A stretch of 64,000 nt of DNA, taken from the NCBI RefSeq assembly GCF_020531945.1, contig NZ_JAJATZ010000002.1:1-64000 (forward strand), read 5' to 3'. A model generated the notes under the pieces. It had not been told where the DNA came from. It made no database searches and saw only the letters and a program-made list of their open reading frames with translations. The position numbers and the translations under genes are program-made. How positions within the stretch are numbered: the stretch's first letter is position 1; every line of letters starts with the position of its first letter. Below, in pieces: positions 7,882-15,956 of this stretch. The DNA comes from Loktanella gaetbuli. Its GTDB lineage: Bacteria; Pseudomonadota; Alphaproteobacteria; Rhodobacterales; Rhodobacteraceae.

Positions 7882-9120
7882 ATGAAAACCCGCATGCTGA
7901 CATGTGTTGCAGCCCTGGCCGCAACATCCGCCCTGGCCGAGACGCACAGCGCCTCTGGACCGCTGGATGGCTATGGCCCGCGCCCTGCATATCTGATCAG
8001 CCAGATGCAGGACGGCCCGCTGAAGGACGCGCTTGCCGCCTGCGAGGGTCAGCAGATCGCCCGCACCGATTTCTCGATCGGTCACCGCGGCGCGCCGCTG
8101 ATGTTCCCCGAACATACCGTCGAAGCGAACCGCGCCGCCGCTGGCATGGGCGCAGGCATCCTGGAATGTGACGTGACATTTACCGCCGATCACGCACTGG
8201 TCTGCCGTCATGCGCAGAACGACCTGCACACGACGACGAACATTCTGGCTACCGATCTGGCCGAGAAATGCACCGCACCCTTTACCCCCGCCGACGGCGA
8301 TACGCCCGCCAGCGCGGAATGCCGCACGTCGGATCTGACACTGGCCGAATTCCAGACCCTGCGCCCCAAGATGGACGCCGCCGTTTCCACCGCCACCACG
8401 GTCGAGGCCTATCTGGGCGGCACTGCAGACTGGCGCACGAACCTGTACGACGACAACGCACAGCTGATGACCCATGCCGAGAGCATTGCGCTGTTTGCGG
8501 ACCTGGGTGCGAAATTCACCCCCGAACTGAAATCCGCCAGCGTGCCGATGCCCGACGGTGATTTCACGCAAGAGGAATATGCACAGAAACTGGTCGATGA
8601 ATACGTCGCTGCCGGGGTCGATCCCGCAGATGTCTGGCTGCAATCGTTCAATCTGGACGATGTGAAATACTGGATCGCGAACACCCCGGATTTCGGCGCA
8701 CAGGCCGTTTATCTCGACGACCGCTATGAGGCATCGGACGATGACGAAGGTCCGATCGACCCGCTGGACCCGGCGACTTTTCAGCCAACGATGCAGGAAC
8801 TGGCCGATATGGGCGTGAACTATATCGCACCGCCGCTGTGGATGCTGATCACGCTGGACGATGCAGGCCAGATCGTTCCGTCGCCCTATGCGACTGCGGC
8901 CAAGGACGCCGGTCTGAACATCATCGCATGGAGCTACGAGCGCAGCGGTCCGCTGGCCACCGGTGGTGGATGGTATTTCCAGTCCGTTGCAGACGCGATC
9001 AGCAGTGACGGCGACTACTACGAAGTGCTGGACGTTCTGGCACAAGACGTCGGCATCGAAGGCATGTTCAGCGACTGGCCTGCGACGGTCACCTATTACG
9101 CCAACTGCATGGGCCTGTAA
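7882..9120 (+). CDS. Periplasmic glycerophosphodiester phosphodiesterase
   Basis: The 412-residue protein has a signal peptide (MKTRMLTCVAALAATSALA, cleaved before ETHS) followed by a GDPD-family TIM barrel. Typical motifs are IGHRGAPLMFPEHTVEA (catalytic His and metal-ligand Glu), ILECDVTFTADHALVCRH (metal ligands and second catalytic His) and, late in the chain, IIAWSYERSGPL. These enzymes hydrolyse deacylated phospholipids to glycerol-3-phosphate and an alcohol, supplying phosphate and glycerol-3-phosphate. The protein resembles GlpQ but is longer, with an insert around residues 110-220. The Shine-Dalgarno AGGGAG is well placed. No transporter genes are adjacent. Confidence 0.9.
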   Translation: MKTRMLTCVAALAATSALAETHSASGPLDGYGPRPAYLISQMQDGPLKDALAACEGQQIARTDFSIGHRGAPLMFPEHTVEANRAAAGMGAGILECDVTFTADHALVCRHAQNDLHTTTNILATDLAEKCTAPFTPADGDTPASAECRTSDLTLAEFQTLRPKMDAAVSTATTVEAYLGGTADWRTNLYDDNAQLMTHAESIALFADLGAKFTPELKSASVPMPDGDFTQEEYAQKLVDEYVAAGVDPADVWLQSFNLDDVKYWIANTPDFGAQAVYLDDRYEASDDDEGPIDPLDPATFQPTMQELADMGVNYIAPPLWMLITLDDAGQIVPSPYATAAKDAGLNIIAWSYERSGPLATGGGWYFQSVADAISSDGDYYEVLDVLAQDVGIEGMFSDWPATVTYYANCMGL

Positions 9121-9127
9121 TAACAGA

Positions 9128-9156
9128 GGCGCGGGTCACCCTTTACGGCCCGCGCC
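9128..9156 (+). terminator. Possible terminator hairpin after the glycerophosphodiesterase
   Basis: GGCGCGGG and CCCGCGCC form an 8-bp stem around a 13-nt loop starting 8 nt after the stop codon. No T tract follows, so an intrinsic terminator is only possible. Confidence 0.4.
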
Positions 9157-9200
9157 GCTAATCCTATATGATTGGTCAGGAATAGCCGGGAATCGAAGAC

Positions 9201-9560
9201 ATGACCGATCAGACACCGATGGAAGGCACGCCACTGATTGCGCCTTCCTCTACCGATCATCCACTGCACGAAAAGATCGTCGAGGCCTGCCGGTCCGTCT
9301 ATGATCCCGAAATCCCGGTCAACATCTATGACCTGGGCTTGATCTATACGATCGCGATCGACGACGAAAACGCGGTGAACATCACGATGACACTGACGGC
9401 CCCGGGTTGCCCCGTGGCTGGCGAAATGCCTGGCTGGGTCGCCGATGCGGTCGAACCTCTCGAAGGTGTGAAGCACGTCGACGTCGAAATGACCTTCGAG
9501 CCGCAGTGGGGCATGGACATGATGTCGGACGAGGCGCGGCTGGAACTGGGGTTCATGTAA
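9201..9560 (+). CDS. MIP18/DUF59 family Fe-S assembly protein (SufT-like)
   Basis: The 119-residue protein has the MIP18/DUF59 signature: VYDPEIPVNIYDLGLIY, then NITMTLTAPGCPVAGEMPGWV with the conserved cysteine, and VDVEMTFEPQWGMDMMSDEAR. In bacteria such proteins assist maturation of iron-sulfur proteins, sometimes as SufT within the SUF system. It has an extra N-terminal tail of about 20 residues. The next gene, 173 nt downstream, is an A-type Fe-S carrier, which fits the role. The start ATG has a weak ribosome site. Confidence 0.88.
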   Translation: MTDQTPMEGTPLIAPSSTDHPLHEKIVEACRSVYDPEIPVNIYDLGLIYTIAIDDENAVNITMTLTAPGCPVAGEMPGWVADAVEPLEGVKHVDVEMTFEPQWGMDMMSDEARLELGFM

Positions 9561-9733
9561 CCCCGACTGCCGTCGTTTCAGACCCGATCGTCGGGGCGCG
9601 ACCACGATGCACCACGCGCATGCGATCTTGTGCGATCGCACCGGGCTGCTCCCTCTTGCGCACTGCGAGACCGCCCCCCTTGAGACACGGTGCCATCCCG
9701 CCTACATTGAAAAGGCATCAGAAAGGACATCCC

Positions 9734-10096
9734 ATGTTCGGCATTCCCGGCAAACAGGCCGTCACCATCACCGACAAGGCCGCGCGCCAGATCGCGAAAC
9801 TGATGGCCAAGGACGGGTCGCAGGGCCTGCGTATCGGCGTCAAGAAGGGCGGATGCGCTGGCATGGAATACACGATGGACTACGTGTCAGAGGTCGATCC
9901 GATGGACGAGGTCGTGGAACAGGACGGCGCACGGGTGATGATTGCACCCATGGCGCAAATGTTCCTGTTCGGCACGGAAATCGACTATGAAACCACTCTG
10001 CTGGAAAGCGGTTTCAAGTTCCGCAACCCTAACGTCGTGGATGCCTGCGGCTGCGGCGAGTCGATCAAGTTCAACGAGGCGATCACGACCACTTAG
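9734..10096 (+). CDS. HesB/IscA-type iron-sulfur cluster carrier
   Basis: The 120-residue A-type carrier binds and hands over Fe-S clusters to target apoproteins. It has the three conserved cysteines: C41 in KKGGCAGMEY and C105/C107 in VVDACGCGES. It starts at the ATG after GAAAGGACATCCC; an upstream opening in the same frame lacks family similarity. It could be called SufA or IscA. Its stop overlaps the stop of the convergent oxygenase gene within 10093-10096. Confidence 0.93.
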   Translation: MFGIPGKQAVTITDKAARQIAKLMAKDGSQGLRIGVKKGGCAGMEYTMDYVSEVDPMDEVVEQDGARVMIAPMAQMFLFGTEIDYETTLLESGFKFRNPNVVDACGCGESIKFNEAITTT

Positions 10097-11013
10097 GTCT
10101 TTTGCAGGTGAACGTAGGTTTCATTGAACCGTCTTTGCAGATGATCCAATGCCATCACAGGTGCGGCACCCGCTGGGGCCACATTGGCATCATGGTCAGG
10201 GTTGAAAAACAACGGCACTGAAATTCGTTCGTCCTGCGTGCCGATGACGCGGTGCGGGGTCGCTTTGACCCTTCCAGCGGTCCAGATTTCCAGCATCTCT
10301 CCGAAATTGATGACGAATTCACCCGGTGGTGCGCTTACGGGAATCCAGCCGCCACCGCGCTGGCGGACCTCCAGACCGGGCGATCCGTCAGTCGCCAACA
10401 AGGTCAGGCACCCGTAATCGGTATGCGTGGCGATCCCGAAATCCCTAGCCCCTGCCGACGCCGGGCGCCGCGGATAGAAATTCCCACGCAGCAGGGCCAT
10501 CGGTGTGCCGAACTTGTCCGCAAAAAACGGGCCATCCTCGCCCACGGCATTTAGAATCGCGACCAGCAGACCGCGCGCCACAAGACAGGCATCGGTAAAA
10601 TAACGCCGCAGCAGCGGCGCAAAATCGGCTGGCTGATCGGGCCACTGGTTGCGCGCATAGGCCGGAATGCCCGCCGTCCGGTAGGGATGACTGGCAGGCA
10701 GCGTGACGCCACAATCAAAAACCTGTTTGTAATCGGGATTGGCGTCGGGATTGACCTGTTCCGACCCGGACGCCCCCCAGCCCCGGTTCGATCCGGTGCG
10801 GGACATGTCGACGGTTTGCTTGGCCGCGGCTGGCAGGTGGAAAAATGCGCGGTAGGCCACAATGACATCTGACACGCGTGCGGGCGTCAACGCCGTGTTG
10901 TGAATGGTCAGGAACCCAACCCCGGTTGCTGCGGTCGCGGCCGCGTCACGCGCTGCAGCGTGGCCTGCGTGCTGCGGATCGGTCAATGCGGCGGCGTCAA
11001 TACGTGGGATCAT
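10093..11013 (-). CDS. 2-oxoglutarate/Fe(II)-dependent oxygenase, isopenicillin N synthase family
   Basis: The 306-residue protein shows the two-domain layout of the IPNS/flavanone hydroxylase-like family. The N-terminal part has RGWGASGSEQ near residue 77, and the double-stranded beta-helix core has the iron ligands H197 and D199 (ATHTDYG) and H254 (ATPHRV), with the cosubstrate-binding pair R263 and S265 (ERISVPLFF). Such enzymes use oxygen and 2-oxoglutarate (or oxygen alone) to hydroxylate or cyclise small molecules. The substrate is unknown. It is transcribed towards iscA and diverges from tpiA with 67 nt between the starts. Confidence 0.9.
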   Translation of the reverse strand: MIPRIDAAALTDPQHAGHAAARDAAATAATGVGFLTIHNTALTPARVSDVIVAYRAFFHLPAAAKQTVDMSRTGSNRGWGASGSEQVNPDANPDYKQVFDCGVTLPASHPYRTAGIPAYARNQWPDQPADFAPLLRRYFTDACLVARGLLVAILNAVGEDGPFFADKFGTPMALLRGNFYPRRPASAGARDFGIATHTDYGCLTLLATDGSPGLEVRQRGGGWIPVSAPPGEFVINFGEMLEIWTAGRVKATPHRVIGTQDERISVPLFFNPDHDANVAPAGAAPVMALDHLQRRFNETYVHLQKT

Positions 11014-11080
11014 GGTCGGCCTTTCCGTTCTGTGTGCGACTTGCTACCAAAGCCGCGGGCATTGGCAAAGGGGACCTCTC

Positions 11081-11824
11081 ATGCGACGCAAACTGGCGGC
11101 AGGCAACTGGAAGATGAACGGCTTGGTCGATGACCTGAGCGAAATCAAGGCGTTGACAGAGGCACACCCGGACCCGGACGTGGATATGCTGATCTGCGCC
11201 CCCGCCACACTGATCGCACAAATGGCCTGGGCGCGTGGGACCCATGCGCTCCAGATCGGTGGTCAGACCTGCCATGCCGAACGCAGCGGCGCACATACGG
11301 GCGACATCAGCGCACCGATGCTGCGTGATGCAGGTGCCAGCCACGTGCTGGTCGGCCATTCAGAACGCCGCACCGACCACGGCGAAACTGACGCCGATGT
11401 CGCAGGGCAAGCCGCAGCCGCTCATGCAGCAGGCCTAGTGGCGGTGATCTGCATCGGTGAAACGCTGGACCAACGCGAAAGCGGTCATGCGCTGACGGTC
11501 ATCACAGACCAACTGCGCGGATCGCTGCCGCCCGGTGCGACAGCCGCCAACACGGTCATCGCCTACGAACCGGTCTGGGCGATCGGCACCGGCAAGGTGC
11601 CCACCACCGAACAGATCGGCGAAGTGCATGGCACCCTGCGCGCCACCCTGCGCGACCTGATGAAACAGGCCGAGGGCGTGCGTCTGCTTTATGGTGGGTC
11701 GGTCAAGGGATCGAATGCGGGCGAAATCTTTGCCGTCGCGGATGTGGATGGTGCCCTGGTCGGTGGTGCCAGCCTGAAGGCCGCCGATTTCTCTCCCATC
11801 GTGTCGGCGCTGGAAAACGCCTGA
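11081..11824 (+). CDS. tpiA: Triosephosphate isomerase
   Basis: The 247-residue TIM-barrel enzyme interconverts dihydroxyacetone phosphate and glyceraldehyde-3-phosphate in glycolysis and gluconeogenesis. N9 and K11 lie in AAGNWKMNG, the catalytic histidine in VLVGHSERR, the catalytic glutamate and loop 6 in AYEPVWAIGTGKVPT, and the phosphate-binding end in LLYGGSVK. The start ATG follows AAAGGGGACC; the frame is open further upstream without similarity. The gene stands alone. Confidence 0.98.
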   Translation: MRRKLAAGNWKMNGLVDDLSEIKALTEAHPDPDVDMLICAPATLIAQMAWARGTHALQIGGQTCHAERSGAHTGDISAPMLRDAGASHVLVGHSERRTDHGETDADVAGQAAAAHAAGLVAVICIGETLDQRESGHALTVITDQLRGSLPPGATAANTVIAYEPVWAIGTGKVPTTEQIGEVHGTLRATLRDLMKQAEGVRLLYGGSVKGSNAGEIFAVADVDGALVGGASLKAADFSPIVSALENA

Positions 11825-11826
11825 GG

Positions 11827-12609
11827 TCAGCCCGGCAAGCGCTGCCGCAACCGCAACACGGCGCTGGGCAGATCCGTCAGCCAGTCCTCGGGCGGGACAC
11901 CCGGAATCTCGGGCGCTGATTCCACGATACCACCCGCCATCAGCACTGCCCCGTCGGGCAGTGCTGCACGCAGGTCATCCACCAGGCTGGCAAAGATCAG
12001 CGCGTCCCCCTGCCCGTAACCCACAAGCACCACGACATCGTGGCTGCCTTCGCGGGCACGTTTCAGGATACTCGCCTGCGTCCCACCAATGCAGATTTCG
12101 ACGTCCCATCCGTCATCGCGCAGCAGGTTGGCGAAAATCTCGATTCCCAGCGTGTGGGTTTCACCCGGGGCCAGCGCCAGCATGGCGTGGGGCGCATCGC
12201 CCTTGCGCCCATCTGCGCGGTCCTGATGCGCGCTGAGTTCACGGACGATCTGATGCAGTCGCCCGGATCCCAGTGTCACCTCGGCAAAGCTGCGGCAATC
12301 ATCGACCCAATCCTGCCCCAGCCTGCGCGCCGCAGATGCGATATAACCAATGTAGATCTTGGCCGGCGAATTGCCGTCATCAAGCAAACCCTTGATGTAT
12401 TGCTTCAGCGGCTTGCTGTCCGGCTCTGTCAGCAGCTGGCACAGGCGGTCGATTTCCGCGCGGCCGGGATCGAACCCCTGTTCTGCCGCTTTTGGCATCC
12501 GAAATGCCAGACGTCGCATCGCTTCCTTGGCCACATCACGCACCGAATCGTCCGACGTGCGCCGGTACGCTGGATCGCCTTGGTTTTTCCGGCTGTCTTT
12601 CTCGGTCAC
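11827..12609 (-). CDS. Cobalamin (B12)-binding domain protein, AerR/PpaA-like
   Basis: The 260-residue protein consists of a helical N-terminal half, including DSVRDVAKEAMRRLAFRM, and a Rossmann-like B12-binding half. The latter has LAPGETHTLGIEIFANLLRDDGWDV (H152 at the place of the cobalt-ligand His in the DxHxxG motif), a GG-containing ICIGGTQAS and VLMAGGIV. This resembles PpaA/AerR antirepressors and other B12-dependent light or redox regulators of purple bacteria. The helical-bundle motif Wx9EH of CarH and AerR is not preserved: W101 is present, but Val-Thr occupies the EH position. Start: a GTG preceded by GGGAGGGGAGG; an in-frame TTG 24 nt upstream is less likely. It is divergent from the P450. 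A regulatory role is inference. Confidence 0.75.
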   Translation of the reverse strand: MTEKDSRKNQGDPAYRRTSDDSVRDVAKEAMRRLAFRMPKAAEQGFDPGRAEIDRLCQLLTEPDSKPLKQYIKGLLDDGNSPAKIYIGYIASAARRLGQDWVDDCRSFAEVTLGSGRLHQIVRELSAHQDRADGRKGDAPHAMLALAPGETHTLGIEIFANLLRDDGWDVEICIGGTQASILKRAREGSHDVVVLVGYGQGDALIFASLVDDLRAALPDGAVLMAGGIVESAPEIPGVPPEDWLTDLPSAVLRLRQRLPG

Positions 12610-12638
12610 GGCCTCCCCTCCCGGCAGACTCAAGCGCT

Positions 12639-12676
12639 GTCAGTAGCCTGACTTATCCTGCACCCCGTTGTATACA
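12639..12676. promoter_or_regulatory. Inverted repeats between the B12-binding protein and P450 genes
   Basis: GTCAG-TAGC-CTGAC (12639-12652) lies 30 nt upstream of the GTG start of the B12-binding gene, and the perfect palindrome TGTATACA follows at 12669-12676. They could be operators for the divergent pair. No known regulator motif is matched. Confidence 0.35.
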
Positions 12677-12769
12677 TTTTTTTACGGAATGCTTTGGTAT
12701 GCCGACCGGGGGGACAGAATGCCGCAACCCATGCTTGCACATGGTCGCGGCTGGTAGCATGCAGAGATC

Positions 12770-13945
12770 ATGGAACATTTTGATCAAAGCCCGACCGATC
12801 CGGCCTTCGTGCAGGACCCATATCCGTTTTACGACAGCATGCGGGCAGCCGGTGATTTCGCCTACTGGACGGACTATGCCATGCCCTGTGCGGTCAGCCA
12901 TGCCGCCGTATCAGCCGTGCTGCGTGACAAACGCATGGGCCGCGCGCCACTGACGCAACCAGCAGCCGACCCCGCGCGCGCCGCATTCGACGCCGTCGAG
13001 GCCCATTCCATGCTGGAACTTGAGGCCCCGGACCACACTCGCCTGCGCGGTCTGGTGCTGCGCGCCTTTACCTCGCGCACCATTGCCGCCCTCGAGGACG
13101 GAATCAGGTCGCTATGCCATGACCTGATCGATCGTTTTCCGAACGGGGCGTTCGATCTGCTGGACGCCTACGCCCGGCCCGTGCCGGTGATTACCATCGC
13201 CCGCCTGCTGGGTGTTCCGGAACAGGCGGCGGATGACCTGCTGCGCTGGTCAAACGCCATGGTTGCGATGTATCAGGCCCGCCTGACACCGCAGATCATG
13301 GCCGAGGCGGACAGCGCCACTCGCGCGTTTACCGCTTTTCTTCGGGATCATATCGCTGCCAAGCGCGCGACACCCGGCGATGACCTGCTGTCCACCCTGA
13401 TCGCCGCCCGCGACGGCGACGCCCGCCTGTCGGAACCGGAACTGATTTCGACTGCGATCCTGTTGCTGAATGCAGGCCACGAGGCGACGGTTCACACCCT
13501 AGGCAACGGCGTGGCGACCATGCTGAAAACCGGACAGCGCCGCGCCGATGCCGCCGCGGTCGAGGAAATCATGCGCCATGACCCGCCGCTGCACATGTTC
13601 ACGCGCTGGGTCTATGCCCCCTGCGAGGTGCTGGGACAGACATTTCAACGCGGCGACCGGATTGCATGCCTGCTGGGGGCCGCCAATCGCGACCCTGCGA
13701 TCTGGTCAGAGCCGCACCGGTTCGACCCCGACCGTTCGGGTCCGGCACATGTGGCATTCGGCGGCGGCATCCATTTCTGCGTCGGCGCACCGCTGGCACG
13801 TCTGGAGTTGCGTGTCGCTCTCGATGTGCTGTGGGAAAGGCTGCCGCATCTGGAACAGGTGACAAGGCCTGTCTATGCGGATGCGTTTCATTTCCACGGG
13901 CTGGAACGTTTGATGGTGCGGGACGCCTCCGGCGGGAGTATTTGA
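12770..13945 (+). CDS. Cytochrome P450
   Basis: The 391-residue soluble bacterial P450 uses heme and electrons from a ferredoxin to activate oxygen. Motifs: oxygen-activation I-helix AGHEAT (235-240), K-helix ExxR (E266-R269), the RFDPDR stretch, and the heme loop FGGGIHFCVG with thiolate ligand C337. The size and LExPDHTRLR segment fit the CYP family of catabolic or tailoring enzymes. No redox partner gene is adjacent, and the substrate is unknown. The last residues (ASGGSI) and the stop codon are encoded by a copy of the dispersed intergenic repeat, so the original C-terminus may have been replaced. Confidence 0.95.
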   Translation: MEHFDQSPTDPAFVQDPYPFYDSMRAAGDFAYWTDYAMPCAVSHAAVSAVLRDKRMGRAPLTQPAADPARAAFDAVEAHSMLELEAPDHTRLRGLVLRAFTSRTIAALEDGIRSLCHDLIDRFPNGAFDLLDAYARPVPVITIARLLGVPEQAADDLLRWSNAMVAMYQARLTPQIMAEADSATRAFTAFLRDHIAAKRATPGDDLLSTLIAARDGDARLSEPELISTAILLLNAGHEATVHTLGNGVATMLKTGQRRADAAAVEEIMRHDPPLHMFTRWVYAPCEVLGQTFQRGDRIACLLGAANRDPAIWSEPHRFDPDRSGPAHVAFGGGIHFCVGAPLARLELRVALDVLWERLPHLEQVTRPVYADAFHFHGLERLMVRDASGGSI

Positions 13946-13959
13946 GGCAAGATGATGCG
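13925..13959 (+). repeat. Dispersed repeat copy 2 (GAGTATTT type), overlapping the P450 3' end
   Basis: GCCTCCGGCGGGAGTATTTG followed by AGGCAAGATGATGCG matches the copies at 24724, 27211, 31164 and 39482. It includes the last six codons and the TGA stop of the P450 gene. Confidence 0.75.
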
Positions 13960-13960
13960 A

Positions 13961-14422
13961 CTAGAGCGGCAGCGCCACCGTGGATTTGATTTCCTCCATC
14001 GACAGCAACGCCGTGACGGTGTGGACCTTTACCTCTGAAATGAGCGCCTGATAAAAGATGTCATAGGCGCGGGCATTGGCGACGCGCACCTTGAGGATGT
14101 AGTCGATATCGCCTGCGAGGCGGTGCGCCTCTTGCACCTCTGGCCGGGCGGTCAGCGCATTCAGGAACCGCTCCTGCCAGACCGCATCATGTTCGCTGGT
14201 GCGGATCAGAACAAAGAAGCACGCCTCGAACCCCAGGGCCTCGGCGTCCAGCAGGACGGTCTGCGATTTGATGATCCCCGCCTCGCGCAGCTTGCGGATC
14301 CGGTTCCAGACCGGCGTCTTGGACGACCCGATTTCGGTGGCGATCTCGTCCAGCGACCGTGATGCATCGCGCTGCAATGCCGCAAGAATTTTCCGGTCTG
14401 TGTCATCGATACGGATCGTCAT
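13961..14422 (-). CDS. Lrp/AsnC family transcriptional regulator
   Basis: The 153-residue protein has an N-terminal winged helix-turn-helix (IDDTDRKILAALQRDASRSLDEIATEIGSSKTPVWNRIRKL) followed by a RAM/AsnC effector-binding domain (AGDIDYILKVRVANARAYDIFY). Lrp-type proteins bind DNA as dimers or higher oligomers and respond to amino acids or related ligands. I choose the ATG at 14422, which has AGGA at a good distance; an ATG two codons upstream is possible. The gene is divergent from the sulfur-assimilation operon, and the space between holds repeated GAAC/GTTC sites, so it probably controls itself and that operon. Confidence 0.92.
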   Translation of the reverse strand: MTIRIDDTDRKILAALQRDASRSLDEIATEIGSSKTPVWNRIRKLREAGIIKSQTVLLDAEALGFEACFFVLIRTSEHDAVWQERFLNALTARPEVQEAHRLAGDIDYILKVRVANARAYDIFYQALISEVKVHTVTALLSMEEIKSTVALPL

Positions 14423-14442
14423 TCGCATATCCTGCCATTTGT

Positions 14443-14527
14443 AGAACATTGCACCAAAACAGTGCAGCCACTGGAACGTGCGTTCTTAACTAAGCGGGCC
14501 ACTGTCAAAATACCAGAACAATGTTCT
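14443..14527. promoter_or_regulatory. Operator-like repeats between the Lrp-type regulator and cysG
   Basis: Three related elements occur within 85 bp: AGAACATT at 14443-14450, GAAC-GTGC-GTTC at 14474-14485, and the perfect palindrome AGAACA-A-TGTTCT at 14515-14527. Spacing is roughly 30-40 bp (three to four helical turns). The array sits upstream of both divergent starts (14422 and 14559), as expected for Lrp-type regulation. Confidence 0.55.
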
Positions 14528-14558
14528 ATATGTCAGGGCAGAACCGAAAGGATGCGCA

Positions 14559-15956
14559 ATGGATCATTTTCCCGTTTTCATGGCCGTCGCTGGACGCCGC
14601 ATCGTCCTGTCCGGTGGTGGCGAGGCCGCCCTGGCCAAGCTGCGCCTGATCCTCAAGACCCGCGCTCATGTGACGGTCTTTGCCGCTGACGCCCATCCCG
14701 ACCTGCACCGATTGGCGCATGAGGGCAAGCTGACGCTGGTCCAGCGCGCGATGGAGCCCGGCGACGCGATGTGCGCCGTGCTGTTTTATGCCGCCAACGA
14801 GGATGATACCGAGGATGCCCGCGTGGCGGCCCTTGCGCATCGCGATGGGGCCCGCGTCAATATTGTCGACAATCTGGCCGACAGCCAGTTCATCACGCCT
14901 GCCATCGTGGACCGTGACCCAGTTGTCATCGCGATCGGCACCGAAGGGGCCGCACCCGTTCTGGCCCGCAAGATCAAGGCTGATCTTGAGGAACGCCTGC
15001 CGACATCGCTGGGCCTGCTGGCGCGGATCGGCAAGACGTTTCGGTCTGCGGTCGATGTTTTGCCCATGGGCCGCGTGCGCCGCGATTTCTGGTCCGCATT
15101 CTATTTCGATGCGGGGCCAAAGGCGCTGGAAGCTGGCGGCGAGGAGGCAATCCTGCCGACACTGAACACCCTGCTCGATGATGCGATCAACACACCCGCC
15201 AAGGTCGGCCATGTCGATCTGGTCGGGGCGGGACCGGGCGACCCGGACCTGCTGACGCTCAAGGCGCGCCGCGCGCTCGATACTGCTGATGTGGTGATCT
15301 ACGACCGGCTGGTGACGCCCGAGATCCTGGAGCTGGCGCGGCGCGAGGCACTGATGATCGACGCCGGCAAGGAAGGTTTCGGCAGCGCCATGGCGCAGGA
15401 CGACATCGATGCGCTGATCGTGCAGCACGCGCAGGACGGGCACCATGTCGTGCGCCTCAAATCCGGCGATCCCACGGTCTTTGGCCGGCTGGACGAGGAA
15501 ATCGAGGCCTGCACCGCAGCGGGTGTCAGCTGGCGCATCATCCCCGGTATCACCGCCGCAAGTGCGGCCGTCGCAAGTCTGGGCCAGAGCCTGACCAAAC
15601 GTGGCCGCAATTCATCCGTGCGGTATATGACCGGCCACGACACACGCGGCTTTGCCGATCATGACTGGAAAGCGCTGGCCCGCCCCGGCGAGGTCGCCGC
15701 GATCTACATGGGCAAACGGGCGGCACGGTTCATTCAGGGCCGCCTGCTGATGCATGGTGCCGATCCCGCAACCCCCGTGACCATCATCGAAAACGTCAGC
15801 CGCACCGATCAGCGTATTCTGGCCACCACATTGGCCCAGCTGGAACCGACCCTGACAGAGGCCCGTTTATCAGGTCCGACCCTGACGTTCCTCGGTCTTG
15901 CACCGCGCGACGCATTGGCCGCCAGCAACGATATCCCCGCAGAGGAATTTGCATAA
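14559..15956 (+). CDS. cysG: Siroheme synthase (fused precorrin-2 dehydrogenase/ferrochelatase and uroporphyrinogen-III methyltransferase)
   Basis: The 465-residue protein makes siroheme, the prosthetic group of sulfite reductase. The N-terminal half (about 1-205) carries the NAD-binding oxidase/ferrochelatase module (RRIVLSGGGEAALAKL, DNLADSQFITPAIVDRD). The C-terminal half begins at VDLVGAGPGDPDLLTLKA near 217 and has the SUMT motifs VVIYDRLV, VRLKSGDPTVFGR, GITAASAAVA and LTKRG. It is first in an operon with DUF2849, cysI, cysH, DUF934 and fpr; its stop overlaps the start of the DUF2849 gene (TAATG). The Shine-Dalgarno is GAAAGGA. Confidence 0.97.
   Translation: MDHFPVFMAVAGRRIVLSGGGEAALAKLRLILKTRAHVTVFAADAHPDLHRLAHEGKLTLVQRAMEPGDAMCAVLFYAANEDDTEDARVAALAHRDGARVNIVDNLADSQFITPAIVDRDPVVIAIGTEGAAPVLARKIKADLEERLPTSLGLLARIGKTFRSAVDVLPMGRVRRDFWSAFYFDAGPKALEAGGEEAILPTLNTLLDDAINTPAKVGHVDLVGAGPGDPDLLTLKARRALDTADVVIYDRLVTPEILELARREALMIDAGKEGFGSAMAQDDIDALIVQHAQDGHHVVRLKSGDPTVFGRLDEEIEACTAAGVSWRIIPGITAASAAVASLGQSLTKRGRNSSVRYMTGHDTRGFADHDWKALARPGEVAAIYMGKRAARFIQGRLLMHGADPATPVTIIENVSRTDQRILATTLAQLEPTLTEARLSGPTLTFLGLAPRDALAASNDIPAEEFA

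Noticed and set aside
7846..9045. A 399-residue minus-strand frame opposite the glycerophosphodiesterase
   Set aside because: The plus-strand gene has a signal peptide, a ribosome site and family motifs; the opposite frame has no ribosome site or domain.
12639..12655. PpsR/CrtJ site (TGT-N12-ACA) near the AerR-like gene
   Set aside because: The spacing and right half do not fit, and no photosynthesis genes are in the window.
14515..14527. LexA (SOS) box of the GAAC-N7-GAAC type upstream of cysG
   Set aside because: The arms form an inverted GAAC/GTTC palindrome with a different spacing, and the neighbouring genes are not DNA-repair genes.
14459..14558. Cobalamin, SAM or other riboswitch ahead of the siroheme/sulfur operon
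   Set aside because: The leader is short and shows only operator-like repeats; none of the conserved riboswitch boxes could be found.
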